This document shows positions 46,518 through 56,759 of a stretch of DNA of 64,000 nucleotides, one piece after another. A program made the position numbers and the translations under genes. Position 1 is the stretch's first letter, and every line of letters starts with the position of its first letter. Origin of the DNA: Gentiana macrophylla (Eukaryota > Streptophyta > Magnoliopsida > Gentianales > Gentianaceae); assembly GCA_026214975.1 (NCBI GenBank), contig CM047809.1, forward strand, positions 26,425,375-26,489,374. Reading direction: 5' to 3'. Below the pieces are notes generated by a model, which saw nothing but the letters and a program-made list of their open reading frames with translations, searched no databases and was not told the origin of the DNA.

Positions 46518-47735
46518 TCATTGCGAAAGAAGTGCACTATACTCATCGGACATGGCAACACACCACCGCGGGCACCGCAAGGCCTCGCTTAAGGTCGAGG
46601 GTTCCGTGTCAAGGTAGCGATTATGCGATTGAGCTTGGAGGTTAAAGAGTTGACGAGGTTTGTATATTTGGTTCCGAGATCGAGTAGTCATGGGATGAGG
46701 GTGAGGGGGAGGAGAAGGGGTGGGGAGGAGGCCGAGTTGGAGGATGAGGATGTGGGAGTGGCGGAAGAGGCGAAATACCGAAAAGAAGAGAGTTGGGAGA
46801 TTCGTGAGAGGCGAGGAGAGGGGGCCGTGGGGGGGGGGCATAAATGCCGACGGGAGGTGTATGGGCCGTGGGGATGGGTGGAGAAATAGGAACGAGCTGA
46901 GGTGTATAAGAGTCGTCGGGAAGAAGGTCAGTTAAAGGAGGTAAGGAAGGATCAGAGGAGATGCTAGCAAAAGGGAAAATGTCCTCCACAAACCTAACAT
47001 CACGCGAGATGTGCAGACGAGACTCGGAAATGTCGTAGCATAGATAAGCACTCTGTGTGAGGGCATACCCAAGGAAGATACAGGGCTTAGAGGTAGGCGC
47101 AAGCTTGTGCTGTGTATATGGTTTAAGCCAAGGATAGCAGAGACACCCGAAGACTCGAAGTTTAGAATAGTTAGGCGTTTTAGAGAAAAGTTTGAGATGT
47201 GGGGACGCCATATCAAGATTTTTGGTGGGCATGCGATTAATGAGGTAAACCGCGGTACTAACGGCATACGACCAATAGGTAACTGGAATTTTGGCATGTG
47301 CAAGAAGGGTGAGGGCAGTCTCAGCTATATGCAGGTGGCGGCGTTCAGAGATGCCATTGTGTTGTGGCGTATAGGTAGGGGAAGTGAAATGGGAGATGCC
47401 ATGTTCAGACAGAAAAGAACGTAATTTAATGTACTCGGTACCATTGTCAGAATAGAGGGTTTTGATAGAGGCATCTAAAAGGTTTTCAACATATTTTTTG
47501 AATTTAATGAACACATTATGGACATCAGATTTGCAGGCAAGCGGGTATAACCACATATATCGAGTAAAATGATCGACAAAGAGAACATAATATTTAAAAC
47601 CATCAATGGAATAAACTGGTGACGACCAAACGTCAGAATAAATAACCTCCAAGGGTTGAGAAGTACATAATGTGGAATCGTAGTGCGGAGCCTATGGCTC
47701 TTATTACACAAACAAGAATCACAATGAGAATGCAA
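46518..47735 (-). pseudogene. Copia integrase with proline-rich C-terminal linker
   Basis: 47652-46642 is an open frame of 336 codons. DDE catalytic residues are visible: Asp in IYSDVWSSPVYS, Asp in TLYSDNGTEY, Glu in HNGISERRHLHIAE. The YWSYAVSTAVYLINRMPT and KLRVFGCLCYPW motifs and the FLGYALTQSAYLCYD stretch are standard copia. It ends in a proline/serine-rich linker, continued in another frame at 46841-46518 (MTTRSRNQIYKPRQLF, ALRCPRWCVAMSDEYSAL), leading into reverse transcriptase. The N-terminal zinc-binding part (CDSCLCNKSHRL, about 47725-47690) lies upstream in a different frame. Confidence 0.9.
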
Positions 47736-47766
47736 GTAGTAGATAATTCTAAAAGTTTATTGTTTG

Positions 47767-48224
47767 CTAAATTCTGAATAATTGGAAATGCAGGATGGCC
47801 GCAAATGAAGATGCCAAGTGGAAGCGGCGAGGCTTTAGACGCAGAGAAGGCGAAGAGAGCCTTGGAAGACCACGCAGATAAGCACCATCACCGACTTGTC
47901 CTTGGTGGAGGCATTTGCCCGTCTTCAAATCCTTCACCAAAAGCGAATCGTAAGAATTCAATTGATACGTAATTATCTGGCAAAATTTTTGGACGAAAGT
48001 AAATTGCGAGACAGAGAGGGAACACAAAGAACATGATTTAATTTAAAAGAGGAAAGAGTGGTAGAGCCAATGTGTGTGATGGCCAGGGAGCTACCATCAC
48101 CAATGACAATACGATCCGTACCTGGGTAAGGAGAGTGAAGAGAGAGCAAGTTGAGTTCCTGAGTCATGTGGTGAGAGGCACCACTGTCAAGCATCCAAGG
48201 AGCATAAGGATCGGAGTACGGCAT
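47767..48224 (-). pseudogene. Copia protease and pre-integrase domain
   Basis: 48224-47973 carries PWMLDSGASHHMTQEL with an intact DSGA active site, IVIGDGSSLAITHIGS and NHVLCVPSLSRNLLS. It continues after a frame change at about 48027-47770 with VKDLKTGKCLHQGQ, the start of the GAG-pre-integrase domain. In the element the protease cuts the polyprotein within the particle. Confidence 0.85.
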
Positions 48225-48396
48225 AGGAGGACCTGAGGGCGATGGTGAGCAACATGGGCATGGGGAGACTGTGGGGGCCGAGAGGTGGTAGGGTTACGGG
48301 GTGGACGAGGAGATTGTTGTAGGCGCGATAGGTGGTACAATAGTAGCAACATGTCCTGGAGACCACAGAGTTGGCGAAGCCTTGATAACCTTTAAA

Positions 48397-49284
48397 TTAC
48401 GAGGAGTGGAATTTTGGAGGAGTGATTGGGTTGAGGGAAGGTAGTGGGGGCCTCGGGTTTGGGGGGGAAGGGGACGGCAGGATGGGTAAGGGTGGCCGAG
48501 GGGTGGGGGAGTAGGGGTTATAGGTCGTATTAGGCGAAACATGCATAGGACGAGGTTGATGATAAGCAGGGAATGCAGTATACGCAGGGGGTGTAGCAGA
48601 CTGACTTTGTGCAAGAGACACCTCATGCATTAACAATTTCTCATGCAGTAGCGGCAGCGATATAGTATCATCACGTGCCTGAATAGCACTCACAAGGTTC
48701 ACATAATCACTACCAAGATTTTTTAATATGATTTCAACCAGTTCGTCATCCGGCACTTTTGAGTCTAATGCAGCCAAATCATCCGCAATATTTTTAATTG
48801 CCGTAAAATACTGAGAAATCGACATCGTACCTTTAGAGATAGAATTTAGGCGCAACCGTAGAGAACGAGTACGCCCCTTACTTTGCTTCCCATATGTATT
48901 TAGGAGGGTGTCCCAAGCTTGTTTCGAATTATCTGTATGCTGAATGGAGGCAATGTAGTCCTTGTCGACCGAACCAAGAAGAAGATGATGAATGAGGGCA
49001 TCCTGTTGCACCCATGACAAGTGTGCCGGGTTAGGAGCTGCAGCACCGGCGGCATCAGTGAGGGCGGCGGCGGGCTGAGGGGTAGCACCTGTGACGTACC
49101 CGATAAGACCATGACCCGTGAGCAGGGTGGTCATCTGCAGCTTCCAAGCAGTGAAATTCTTGTCATTTAGTTTAATCGGCGCATTGACCGCAGGATTCAA
49201 GGAGACGACAGACGGTGCAACAGAGGAAGGAGCAGCGGATATGGTGGAGGAAGAAGAATCGGCGGTGGAGGGAGAGGTGGCCAT
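48397..49284 (-). pseudogene. Copia Gag (295 codons), C-terminal zinc knuckle broken by frameshifts
   Basis: It starts at ATG 49284 about 100 bp downstream of the LTR, after an A-rich leader. A serine/alanine-rich N-terminus is followed by IKLNDKNFTAWKLQMTTLL and GHGLIGYVTG, then the UBN2-type Gag domain (AWDTLLNTYGKQSKGRTRSL, SISQYFTAIKNIADDLAALD, ELVEIILKNLGSDY). The tail is proline/tyrosine-rich. A zinc knuckle lies beyond the frame at about 48370-48310, with its parts (QLCGLQ, GHVAT, YCTTYR) in three different frames and its first cysteine replaced by arginine, so two indels fall within about 20 codons. Confidence 0.9.
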
Positions 49285-49332
49285 CTCAGCGGCGGCGGCA
49301 GAACCCTAGCAGCGGCGAGGGAGAGTGCCGAC

Positions 49333-49355
49333 TTTTTTTTTTTTTTTTTTTTTTT
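49333..49355 (-). repeat. Oligo-A tract in the copia leader
   Basis: A run of about 23 T on the plus strand (A on the element strand) lies between primer-binding site and gag start. Confidence 0.9.
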
Positions 49356-49370
49356 TGTTTAGGGATCGGG

Positions 49371-49384
49371 ATGCTCCGATACCA
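49371..49384 (-). other. Primer-binding site of the nested copia element
   Basis: The minus strand reads TGGTATCGGAGCAT immediately after the LTR. It matches the initiator methionine tRNA complement TGGTATCAGAGC with one A to G difference. Confidence 0.88.
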
Positions 49385-49509
49385 TGATAGAATTGGTGAA
49401 TAACAATACTTTTGTCATTTGAAGAATAATGTTGTGTACAATGAGTTTATATAGGGGGACACCAAGGGCATAAACGTAAAATACAAATGATATGCAATAT
49501 ATTCTAATA
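49385..49509 (-). repeat. 5' LTR of the nested copia element
   Basis: 125 bp and identical to 44902-45026. The right flank AATGG (49510-49514) duplicates 44897-44901. Confidence 0.95.
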
Positions 49510-49514
49510 AATGG

Positions 49515-51462
49515 TATTAAGTTTGTAATCATTCATGAATTTGACTGTAATATTTATGATATATTTTCTGGATGTAATTTATTTTAAAACAAAAAGGAAA
49601 TCAATTAGGGTTGTTGTAATGTTTTGTAGTTCTTGCGTAATATCTTCATTTTCAATATGTGTGTCACTATTGTCTTTTAATGTTTCAATAATGTTTTTGA
49701 TTAATAGCGAATCATTTTTTTGTTTCTCTTTTAATTCTCTTAATTCAATTTTTATCTCTTTAATCTGTTTTTTAGATCGTGATTTGCTATATTATCTTTT
49801 TTACTTTTATTCCTATTTAAAATTGTTGTTAAATCATAAGTACTCCTGGAAGTACTTGGTGCTAATAGCTCATGTTTAAAAGTCTCTAATAACTTTTCGA
49901 GATATTGTTATTGTAGAGCTGGTCATTAATTTGTTTTAATATATCAATAAAAATTTGTTGTTCTTTTGAGATAACATTTAACATTTTTCCATTGTTTCCT
50001 TCTGATTCAGATGTACTTGTTAATGTATCGTCCATTTTTGCTTTTCCATTGTTATCTGTATTTTCTTCTTTAGTTGTATCACTAGCAGAATCTATAAGTA
50101 AGTTTGAGATTTTGTTCATAACGTCGTCTTCCAGATTTAGTTCCTTAAGTTTTCTTTTTAATTTACAATAATTAGCTGTATATCCTTTTTTGTGGCATCT
50201 ATAACATTCAATGTCTTTTATCCTATTCGGTCTTGATGTATTATATTTTTTATGTAGAAATTATTGTTTGACGGTTGTTTGTTGTTTCTATATATATTCC
50301 TATTAGGTTTATAGGTTGTTTTGTTTTTATAAGTGGGTTTTTCGGAATTTCCTTTGCAAGAGGATTCCTGTCTAAAAGGATTATTGTCAAATTGTTGACA
50401 AAAGGTTTCGAGTTCTAGATTAGTCTTTTTCATTTCCCATTTTATGTGTTTTTTAAGTTTGAGGTCTTGGCATATTTTCATTCCCTCTTGTTGAATAACA
50501 CTAACTAGTTGTCCATATGTGTATTGATCGTATGGAATAATTTGGTTGCCTGAATTTTCTCGAATTCTATTTCTAACTTTTTCTCCTAACAAGGTTGGTA
50601 GTCCTTCTAAGAACTTTTCTTTCTAAAAAGGCTGATTGGAATCAACGCTTTGCATTAATCTTGTTAGGAAATTATTTTTATACCATTGGAAATCACTGAG
50701 TTTTTTACAGCGTAAATTCGTGAGTAGTTCAGTGTTTCTCTCTTTTAATTTCGCCAGATCTTTAAGAAAATGTATTGAGATGGTATGTATTAGAGTATAT
50801 ACAGCATCCTGTAAAGGTTCTAGTTGCTCGTCAATAATTAGATTTTGTTCTTCATCGTATTTTAGTGAACTAAGTATTTAGCCATGTTGGTCATGTGTTG
50901 AATAAAAATCCCACCATCCTTTTAATTGTCCTGATAAACCTATAATTAGTAGTTATGCGGTAGTCCTATCTTGGACTCCGTGTTGTGTTCTATATGCATT
51001 TGCAACCATTGTCATTTGTTGTAGGAGGGATAGAATTTGATATTCATTCATAGTATCTAAGTTCCAATTATAAACAGATGATGCATTAAAACAATTTTGA
51101 ATTTGAGTGTCAACAGGTATAATGTCAAGAGGATAATTTGGAATGTGTTGTGAATTCCACCCTATTTTGTTTATTTGATTTTGATTTAGTGAGGTATCGG
51201 TGTCTGTTTGTGATTCCAAATCATATTCTTTTCCAGTTGTATTAATATGTAATGCCGTTGTGGGGGTGTCAGGTGCTATTTGATTTTCACAATATGAGCT
51301 GGCTATCATCTTTTGAAGTATGTTTTGTAAATCTTTAAATAAATCAGATTTTTTTCTTTTGGATATCTTTGATAGATGATGAAGACACTTGGTATGGTTT
51401 GAAGACTGGGGTTGTTGGGTTTTTGAGTACATTGGAATTATCAGTTTGAGGAGCTTTCTCAA
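49515..51462 (-). pseudogene. Pararetroviral coat protein region with altered zinc knuckle
   Basis: Fragments in order on the minus strand: 51462-50953 (169 codons; acidic/asparagine-rich, with WNLDTMNEYQILSLLQQM), 50592-50218 (LGEKVRNRIREN, IPYDQYTYGQLVSVIQQEG, basic asparagine-rich tail), then the zinc knuckle at 50206-50165 and an acidic serine/threonine-rich linker (50119-49886). The knuckle should be CX2CX4HX4C but reads CYRCHKKGYTANYC: the histidine is replaced by tyrosine (codon at 50182-50180). Stops and frame changes separate the pieces. The coat protein packages the genome in the living virus. The stretch 49880-49515 up to the copia insertion is low-complexity, lysine/asparagine-rich when read on this strand. 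Confidence 0.7.
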
Positions 51463-51856
51463 CTTGACTAATCTTCATGTCTTTCCATTTTGTCTAATTG
51501 TTTTCCCAATTGTGTGGAGATTAGCGTTCGTGTAATTATTTTGTGAAATAATATTTTTTATATTTCTTTTGTCATCTTCTCCGGGCATTTTGATAGGATA
51601 AGCTTCTATACATTGATCTTGGTGCTGTATTTTTATTCCTTGGATTGGTGGGTGAAAAGATTTTATTTTTTTCAGAATTTTGAGTAGTTTCCCATTCCGG
51701 ATTCTCATTACGAATGGTAATAGGACTAATTATGGTTGAGAAAGGGTAGTCAATATGATATTCTAGGGAATAAATTCCAAACCAGTCAAAGAAATGTATA
51801 TGAATTTTATATTTATTTACAAAGTCGTAGTATTTTTTTTTGAATTTCTTGTCGTT

Positions 51857-53092
51857 TTAACAGAAATTTATCAAAGAACCAAGTCCTTTTCTTTTCATTC
51901 TTTTCAGAGTAAAATTCATCGTGAAGAATTTTTTTTTATTATTTGTAAAATATTTTTTAATTATATTGAGTTCATTAAAGTTATCCGTAATGGCTGAAAA
52001 AGAGGGGCTGGTTGGTTCCGGAGGGTTTGTTGGTTCGTTGCCAACCTCGTTTTCTGCATGATAAAAAGATCTTGGTATTTGTGAAACATAATCTACGTTT
52101 CTTAATCTTGTAACAGGGATAACGGAGATTGAATTCCTTGGTTTTGAGGTACCTATAACCGATGGAATTTGTGATACTCTACCTAGGTCAATAGTAGATC
52201 CAGATCTAGAATCAGTGTATCGAGCACTCGTACTTCTTCTTCTGTCAAAAAGTAGTTTTACCTTGCTATCAGTGAATTGAGTAACATGTTTTAGTTCTGA
52301 ATTTGGTTCTGGAAATCTATTGTGTATTGGGACTACATTTTCTAAAACCCATTTGTCGGGAAGAGTAATATCTTTCCATTTGATGGTTCTAGAAGTACTC
52401 TTATTAGATCTTGAAAGATCCGTCTGGAGGAGGAGTGTTTCTCTTTTGGACTGTAACATCGTACTTTTGTAGAAAAAGCTGAAATCATAGCTTTGTAGTG
52501 TAATCTAAAAATAATTGTAATAGGAATTGATCCTTGAAGCATTTTGTAATTGTGCGTTTTTATTTGAAGTACAAGTGATTTTAGGATACTGTAGTTGGAT
52601 CATTTAGGGAAATTGAAATATTTGGCAAAAAATCAAATGTAATTGGACCTGTACAAAGACTAGATTCAATCGAACTTTGAAGTGAATCTTCAAAGTCTAA
52701 GTGTCTTGTATATCTGAGAACTGCAAGAATGGAAGTGTTTTATCCTTCTCTGGTCAGAGGTTTTATTCCTACTTGTATTAGACCAACATGAATATATTGG
52801 TATAATTTTTGACGATGTTTTGTAAGGAGTTTGCAGAATGAAACTATATGGTTTCAAAGGGTTTTGATAGTTGAATATCTCTTTCTTTTAATGGTAAAAT
52901 CGGATTTAAAACTAATGAATCTTGATGATTCATATATCTGGTTTTTGTTTACCTTTGGAATTTCCAATTGTCACGAGATTTATTAAAATCCTCAATTATT
53001 ATTTCATCTGTATGTATAATCCTTTTTGAACTTTCTAAAAAAGAACTTGATACCGACCTAGAAGATGTAGTTCTACCAAATATAGAATCCAT
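51857..53092 (-). pseudogene. Pararetroviral ORF1 start and movement protein, disrupted
   Basis: The first ATG at 53092 opens MDSIFGRTTSSRSVS and runs 48 codons to a stop near 52948. The movement-protein core is visible at about 52840-52560 (HVGLIQVGIKPLTREG, then a stop, then SILAVLRYTRHLDFEDSL and CTGPITFDFLPNISI). It is followed at 52459-51857 by a 200-codon frame containing TIKWKDITLPDKWVLENV and a basic serine-rich stretch. Caulimovirid movement proteins enlarge plasmodesmata for cell-to-cell spread. Here several stops inactivate it. Confidence 0.7.
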
Positions 53093-53095
53093 AGT

Positions 53096-53640
53096 CCTTT
53101 TGTTATAAATACTTCATACGTGCCTACAATCCCAAAATTAGAATAAAATGCCAATAGGTTTACTTTCTTACAGTTTGGGCAAATACACTCAACAAATATG
53201 AATATCTAACAAGGGGGTTTGAATAATATTATGTATAACTATTTCTTATAGGATGGGTAAAAGACTAGTAATATAGATATTTTGACAAATACATCAAAAC
53301 TGAAGATCATATATACAGTATACTTCATGACTATACCAACATGATAAGCACACATAAAAGTCACAATAAGATTATTACATTCTTCTTTCAAAAAAAAGAA
53401 AAGAAAAGATTTATTACGTTCATATGCACAACGAAAAGCACAAAAACAAAGAGTTTATACGGTTCTGATCAAGTATGATTTAGTGATCCAAGATCAATAG
53501 GAATTCTGAATAACACATGAGGCCCTACCGTGTGAAATATAAATACCATACTTTTACATTTTCACCCTTATTTTAAGAATTCTTACTGGTGGAACAAGTA
53601 TGTCATGGTTATCCGAGAGCACCATAAAACTAGTGATATA
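53096..53640. other. Unannotated AT-rich stretch upstream of the viral ORF1
   Basis: It could include the viral leader or promoter, read on the minus strand, but no primer-binding site or TATA box is clear enough to call. No other feature is seen. Confidence 0.35.
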
Positions 53641-53644
53641 TACT

Positions 53645-53897
53645 ACCATCGTCCCAAAATATAAGTCATTCTACCTCTTTTTAATTATCTCAAATTATAA
53701 GTCATTCTACATTACTAACGAAGTATTTATTTCTATTTTCTCTATCTTATCCCTAATTTATTAACAATCCAACTAATTTTCAATACTTTATAACCATTTC
53801 ATTAATGATAGCAAAACGATATTTTAGTCATTTCTACTTCAAATTTATATCATTCAATCACTTCTTAATCTGTGTAAAAACACACAAAACGACTTAT
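53645..53897. mobile_element. Stowaway/mariner-like MITE remnant
   Basis: The left end, ACCATCGTCCCAAAATATAAGTCATT, closely resembles the CTCCCTCCGTCCCAAAATATAAGTC terminus of Stowaway-type MITEs, and a second AATTATAAGTCATTCTAC follows 48 bp later. The right end keeps only CGACTTATAT (53890-53899), so the right inverted repeat is truncated. AT-rich, non-coding. Confidence 0.55.
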
Positions 53898-53899
53898 AT

Positions 53900-54681
53900 A
53901 TATATCATCACCATAATTGAACAAACATCCTCCACGTATTCTTCAAGTGAATTCCACTCAACTTCAAAGTTCAAACCTCTTAACTTTAATGAACCCCCAC
54001 CACCAGGTCCACCACATCCTCCACCACCACGGCACCACACACATCCCCGGCCCCACCCAGAAACATCCACCACCACTATGGGCGGCACTTATAACGTTTG
54101 CGGTTAATCAGCAACAGCACCAACAGCTTCCCCAAGAACAACCATTCCACCATCTTTGAGTCCACTTGTTTTGGGCTTTACAGGTACTGCAGGCTGCAGC
54201 AATTGGTCGATATTTGGGCTTTACGGGTGCTGCAGCATAAGGATACGTATATTTGGTCGCTGGTTGTGATGAAGCTGAAGCTTTCTTTTTTTCGCCCGTT
54301 ACTGAAACAGCACAACATATTTTTTTTTTTCCTTCTTCTTTCTTTTATTTTACTTTTGGATTGGAGACAAGCAAAAACTTTTGTTTTGTGTTTGGCGGTT
54401 AAGAAATGATATGGAAGAATGATTTTTAAGGATGTCTTTTATAATAGGCTACGGGCGGTGTAATTTGCAGATGAAATTTCACCTTCATATATATTTTGAA
54501 TAATGAAGATAAAGAAATAGGAAAGACTAGGAAAGAAAAGTGACGAAAAAAAATAGTATATTGTTTTGTTGACTTTATTTCAAATTGCCAGCTAAGTTTG
54601 ATGTGATTTTTATAGGTTCATAAAGGTTGGATGTATCTTTAGTGGGAGAAAAATAATAATGACGCACGTATTTTTGGAGGG
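53900..54681. other. Non-coding stretch with a proline/histidine-codon-rich patch
   Basis: 53985-54075 is rich in CCACCA triplets, giving proline- or histidine-rich short frames in all three plus frames. No domain or splice-supported gene structure is evident. TTT and GCTGCAG runs near 54180-54350 are low-complexity. Confidence 0.4.
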
Positions 54682-54825
54682 GTAATGATAGAGTCACAAC
54701 GGATTGACACAACAATCATCTACATCCTTCATTGTTGTGGGATTTTAAATTGATTGATCTAGGTCCCACAACAATAAAGGGTGTAGATGATTGTTGTGTA
54801 AATCCGTTGTGGACTCTATCACTAC
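54682..54825. mobile_element. Nearly palindromic 144-bp MITE
   Basis: The left arm (54682-54745) pairs almost perfectly with the right arm (54763-54825). Both arms contain GTARTGATAGAGTC-ACAACGGATT, ACACAACAATCATCTACA and ATTGTTGTGGGA, and they are separated by only about 17 bp. As RNA or single strand it would form a roughly 63-bp hairpin. There is no coding sequence. Superfamily and target duplication are not clear. Confidence 0.8.
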
Positions 54826-55037
54826 TCTTTTTTGAGTGACAACTAATGGTTGGTTGAACTAAATCAAAATTTACTCTCTCTTATATAGTAATGACGTGCA
54901 AGGATGAGTCGGAGAGATCTCACCCCTCTCCTACTTGAACTAATTTTTTTAAGACATTTTGGTTTTAAAAAAAATACTGGACATTTTAAAAAGTGCCTTA
55001 ATATGTCACACATATCCTATCCAACACAATTTATTAT

Positions 55038-55693
55038 GTCAATTGACGAGGGTCGGATCAGCCCTTACCACATGTCATTCAAAGTATGGCCGCATAATAA
55101 ATAAGGAAAGAGAAGATTAATAAGTATAAGGGTCAGGGGTCCCACATCAATCGGTAGAGCAGACCTAAACCCCATGTGAGAGGTCTGACATATCTCTCCC
55201 AACAGACCACCGCAGGCCGGCTCGGTCCCAACGGAAGTCAGGTAATGCAACTCAGGTCGAAATGACTTGGGCAGCTCACCTCAGGATGGTTAGAGCTCCC
55301 CTTATCTGATATTTAAACATGTGTCTATATAATAGGATAAACGTGGGAAGAATTCCTTGATAGTGGGACGTTGATCCTGTCATTTAAACATAATCATAAT
55401 TATCCCTAAATCAAAGGGATTCGCTCGACATAATCCTTAGAGGTTAAGAAATAAACCCTAATACTTGTAGGACAAGAATTAGGTGAGACGCCTGCTATAT
55501 AATTAATCTCTATGAAACTACGAGAGACTTGATTCCAATTACACACATTTGATACGTAGGCAATTTGAGTGAAATAACTCTCAGACTCAGTCTAAAATAA
55601 ACACAAGTTACTACCCCCATTGCTCCTTGTTTTTGGTTTAATTGTCTTTGGAGTTAAATTTTGCCCGGATTATTGAATAGACAAGATCTAACA
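55038..55693 (+). repeat. 5' LTR of a Tat-like gypsy element (left edge approximate)
   Basis: The right end is GATCTAACA (55693), followed by TCGTCAATTGGCG, a typical Tat/Athila-style junction before the primer-binding region. A TATA box TCTATATAATAGG lies at 55324-55336. The left edge at TGTCAATTGACG (55038) is chosen as a TG start of suitable distance; it cannot be verified without the 3' LTR, which lies outside the window. Confidence 0.5.
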
Positions 55694-55752
55694 TCGTCAA
55701 TTGGCGTTAGAATGAGGGTGTCATGTCGGCAGTTTCATAAAAAAATTAAGCA

Positions 55753-56757
55753 ATGGCACCACCCAAGAATATAGGAAAAAAGGCCCAGGCTCAAGATCCG
55801 TTAATGCAGGAAACGAATCCAACTGCAACAGCTGCTGGTCAAATAGGTGGAAGGGAGAAAGATCCAAACACCACTACCAGCCAGCATCAACCTCAAGAGG
55901 AAGAAGTGCTTGGTAATCCTGCTCAACAAGCTTTATTGGAGGCTTTAAGGAACCTGTATATGCCTGCGTTCAAAAGCGTACTCGGTCTAACACTAAAGGG
56001 AAGAGAATAAGGTCTTCCCGGAGATAAGACCCCTAAGACCAACCCACCACATAAAGATGATAAAGGGGACACCCTGTCCTCCATCTCTAATGTATGGAGA
56101 AAGTAGGTACACACTCAAGCCCAGGAGGCTGCCCAAGCAGAGCTCGATGGGATACTAGGTCGGAAGTCGGACGATTTGTCGTTTGAGCCACCGTTTTCTG
56201 AACAGATACTAAGTTATCCACAACCATAAAAGTTTAAAGTGCCAAACCTTGAGCCCTATGACGGCACTAAGGATCCTTAAGATCACCTCTTCCAGTACTT
56301 AACACACATGAACCTAGACTGTGTACCGGAATAGATGAAGTGCAAAGCCTTTCCAGCTCTACTCACGGGTAGGGCTCGTGAGTGGTTGCCCCCTCAATCA
56401 ATCCTCAACTTTAAGACACTGGCTAAGAAGTTCCTGCAAGCTTTTGTCATGGCCAAGCCGTTCCAAAGGAACGCTACATACCTCCTCACTATCAAGCAAA
56501 AGAAGGAAGAAACTGTATTGCAATATTTGAAGAGATTTCATGAAAAGTCAAGGCAGGTCCGTAATGTGAAGGAGTATCTCATGATCACCTTTTTCGTGGT
56601 AGGTCTGCGAGAAGGTCGGTTGTATGCTAAGTTAAATAGCAGACTCCCCAGGACTATGGAGGAGTGTATGGAACAAGTGTATAAGAATTGTCAAGGAGAG
56701 GAAGCTAACAGGTTGAAAATGGACTTAGAAAGCACCAAAAAACAAGGTAGATGATAG
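55753..56757 (+). pseudogene. Tat-like gypsy Gag, disrupted
   Basis: It opens with ATG 55753 (MAPPKNIGKKAQAQDP), 60 bp after the LTR, in a glutamine/threonine-rich N-terminus that meets a stop at 56010. The core Gag domain follows at 56230-56757: KVPNLEPYDGTKDP, stop, HLFQYLTHMNLDCVPE, stop, then 139 open codons with MKCKAFPALLTGRAREWLPP, FLQAFVMAKPFQRNATYLL, ETVLQYLKRFHEKSRQV and VVGLREGRLYAKL. These are the retrotransposon Gag motifs of the Tat group. Three in-frame stops make it a pseudogene. Confidence 0.85.
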
Positions 56758-56759
56758 AT

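Larger units (their letters stand above)
44902..49509 (-). mobile_element. Young Ty1/copia element with identical 125-bp LTRs, nested in the pararetrovirus
   Basis: Both LTRs (44902-45026 and 49385-49509) are 125 bp and appear identical base for base. A perfect 5-bp target duplication, AATGG, flanks the element (44897-44901 and 49510-49514). The minus strand reads 5' LTR, primer-binding site TGGTATCGGAGCAT (49384-49371), an A-rich leader, gag, protease, integrase, reverse transcriptase, RNase H, then a TTGAGGGAGCG polypurine tract and the 3' LTR. The total of 4608 bp is normal for a compact Ale-type copia element; the lineage is my inference from Gag style and very short LTRs. LTR identity implies recent insertion, yet the coding region has many frameshifts. 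Confidence 0.93.
41790..53095 (-). other. Endogenous pararetrovirus (florendovirus-like), inactivated
   Basis: Minus-strand order: movement protein, coat protein with zinc knuckle, aspartic protease, reverse transcriptase/RNase H, all apparently one ORF1, then a separate ORF2. This layout, with an ORF2 of unknown function after RNase H, is that described for florendoviruses (Caulimoviridae). Without the nested copia element the viral part is about 6.7 kb, close to a full genome. Every domain has stops or frameshifts, and the protease and zinc knuckle have lost key residues, so this is a dead fossil copy. There is no integrase, as expected for this family. The exact borders are not defined; the right limit is the first ORF1 ATG (53092), the left limit the end of ORF2. 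Confidence 0.8.

Noticed and set aside
46623..47424. Plus-strand open frames of 71-105 codons
   Set aside because: Antisense to the copia integrase and its linker.
53805..54159. Proline/histidine-rich plus-strand frames, possible plant gene
   Set aside because: Several overlapping frames share the same CCACCA-rich DNA; no conserved domain or gene structure.
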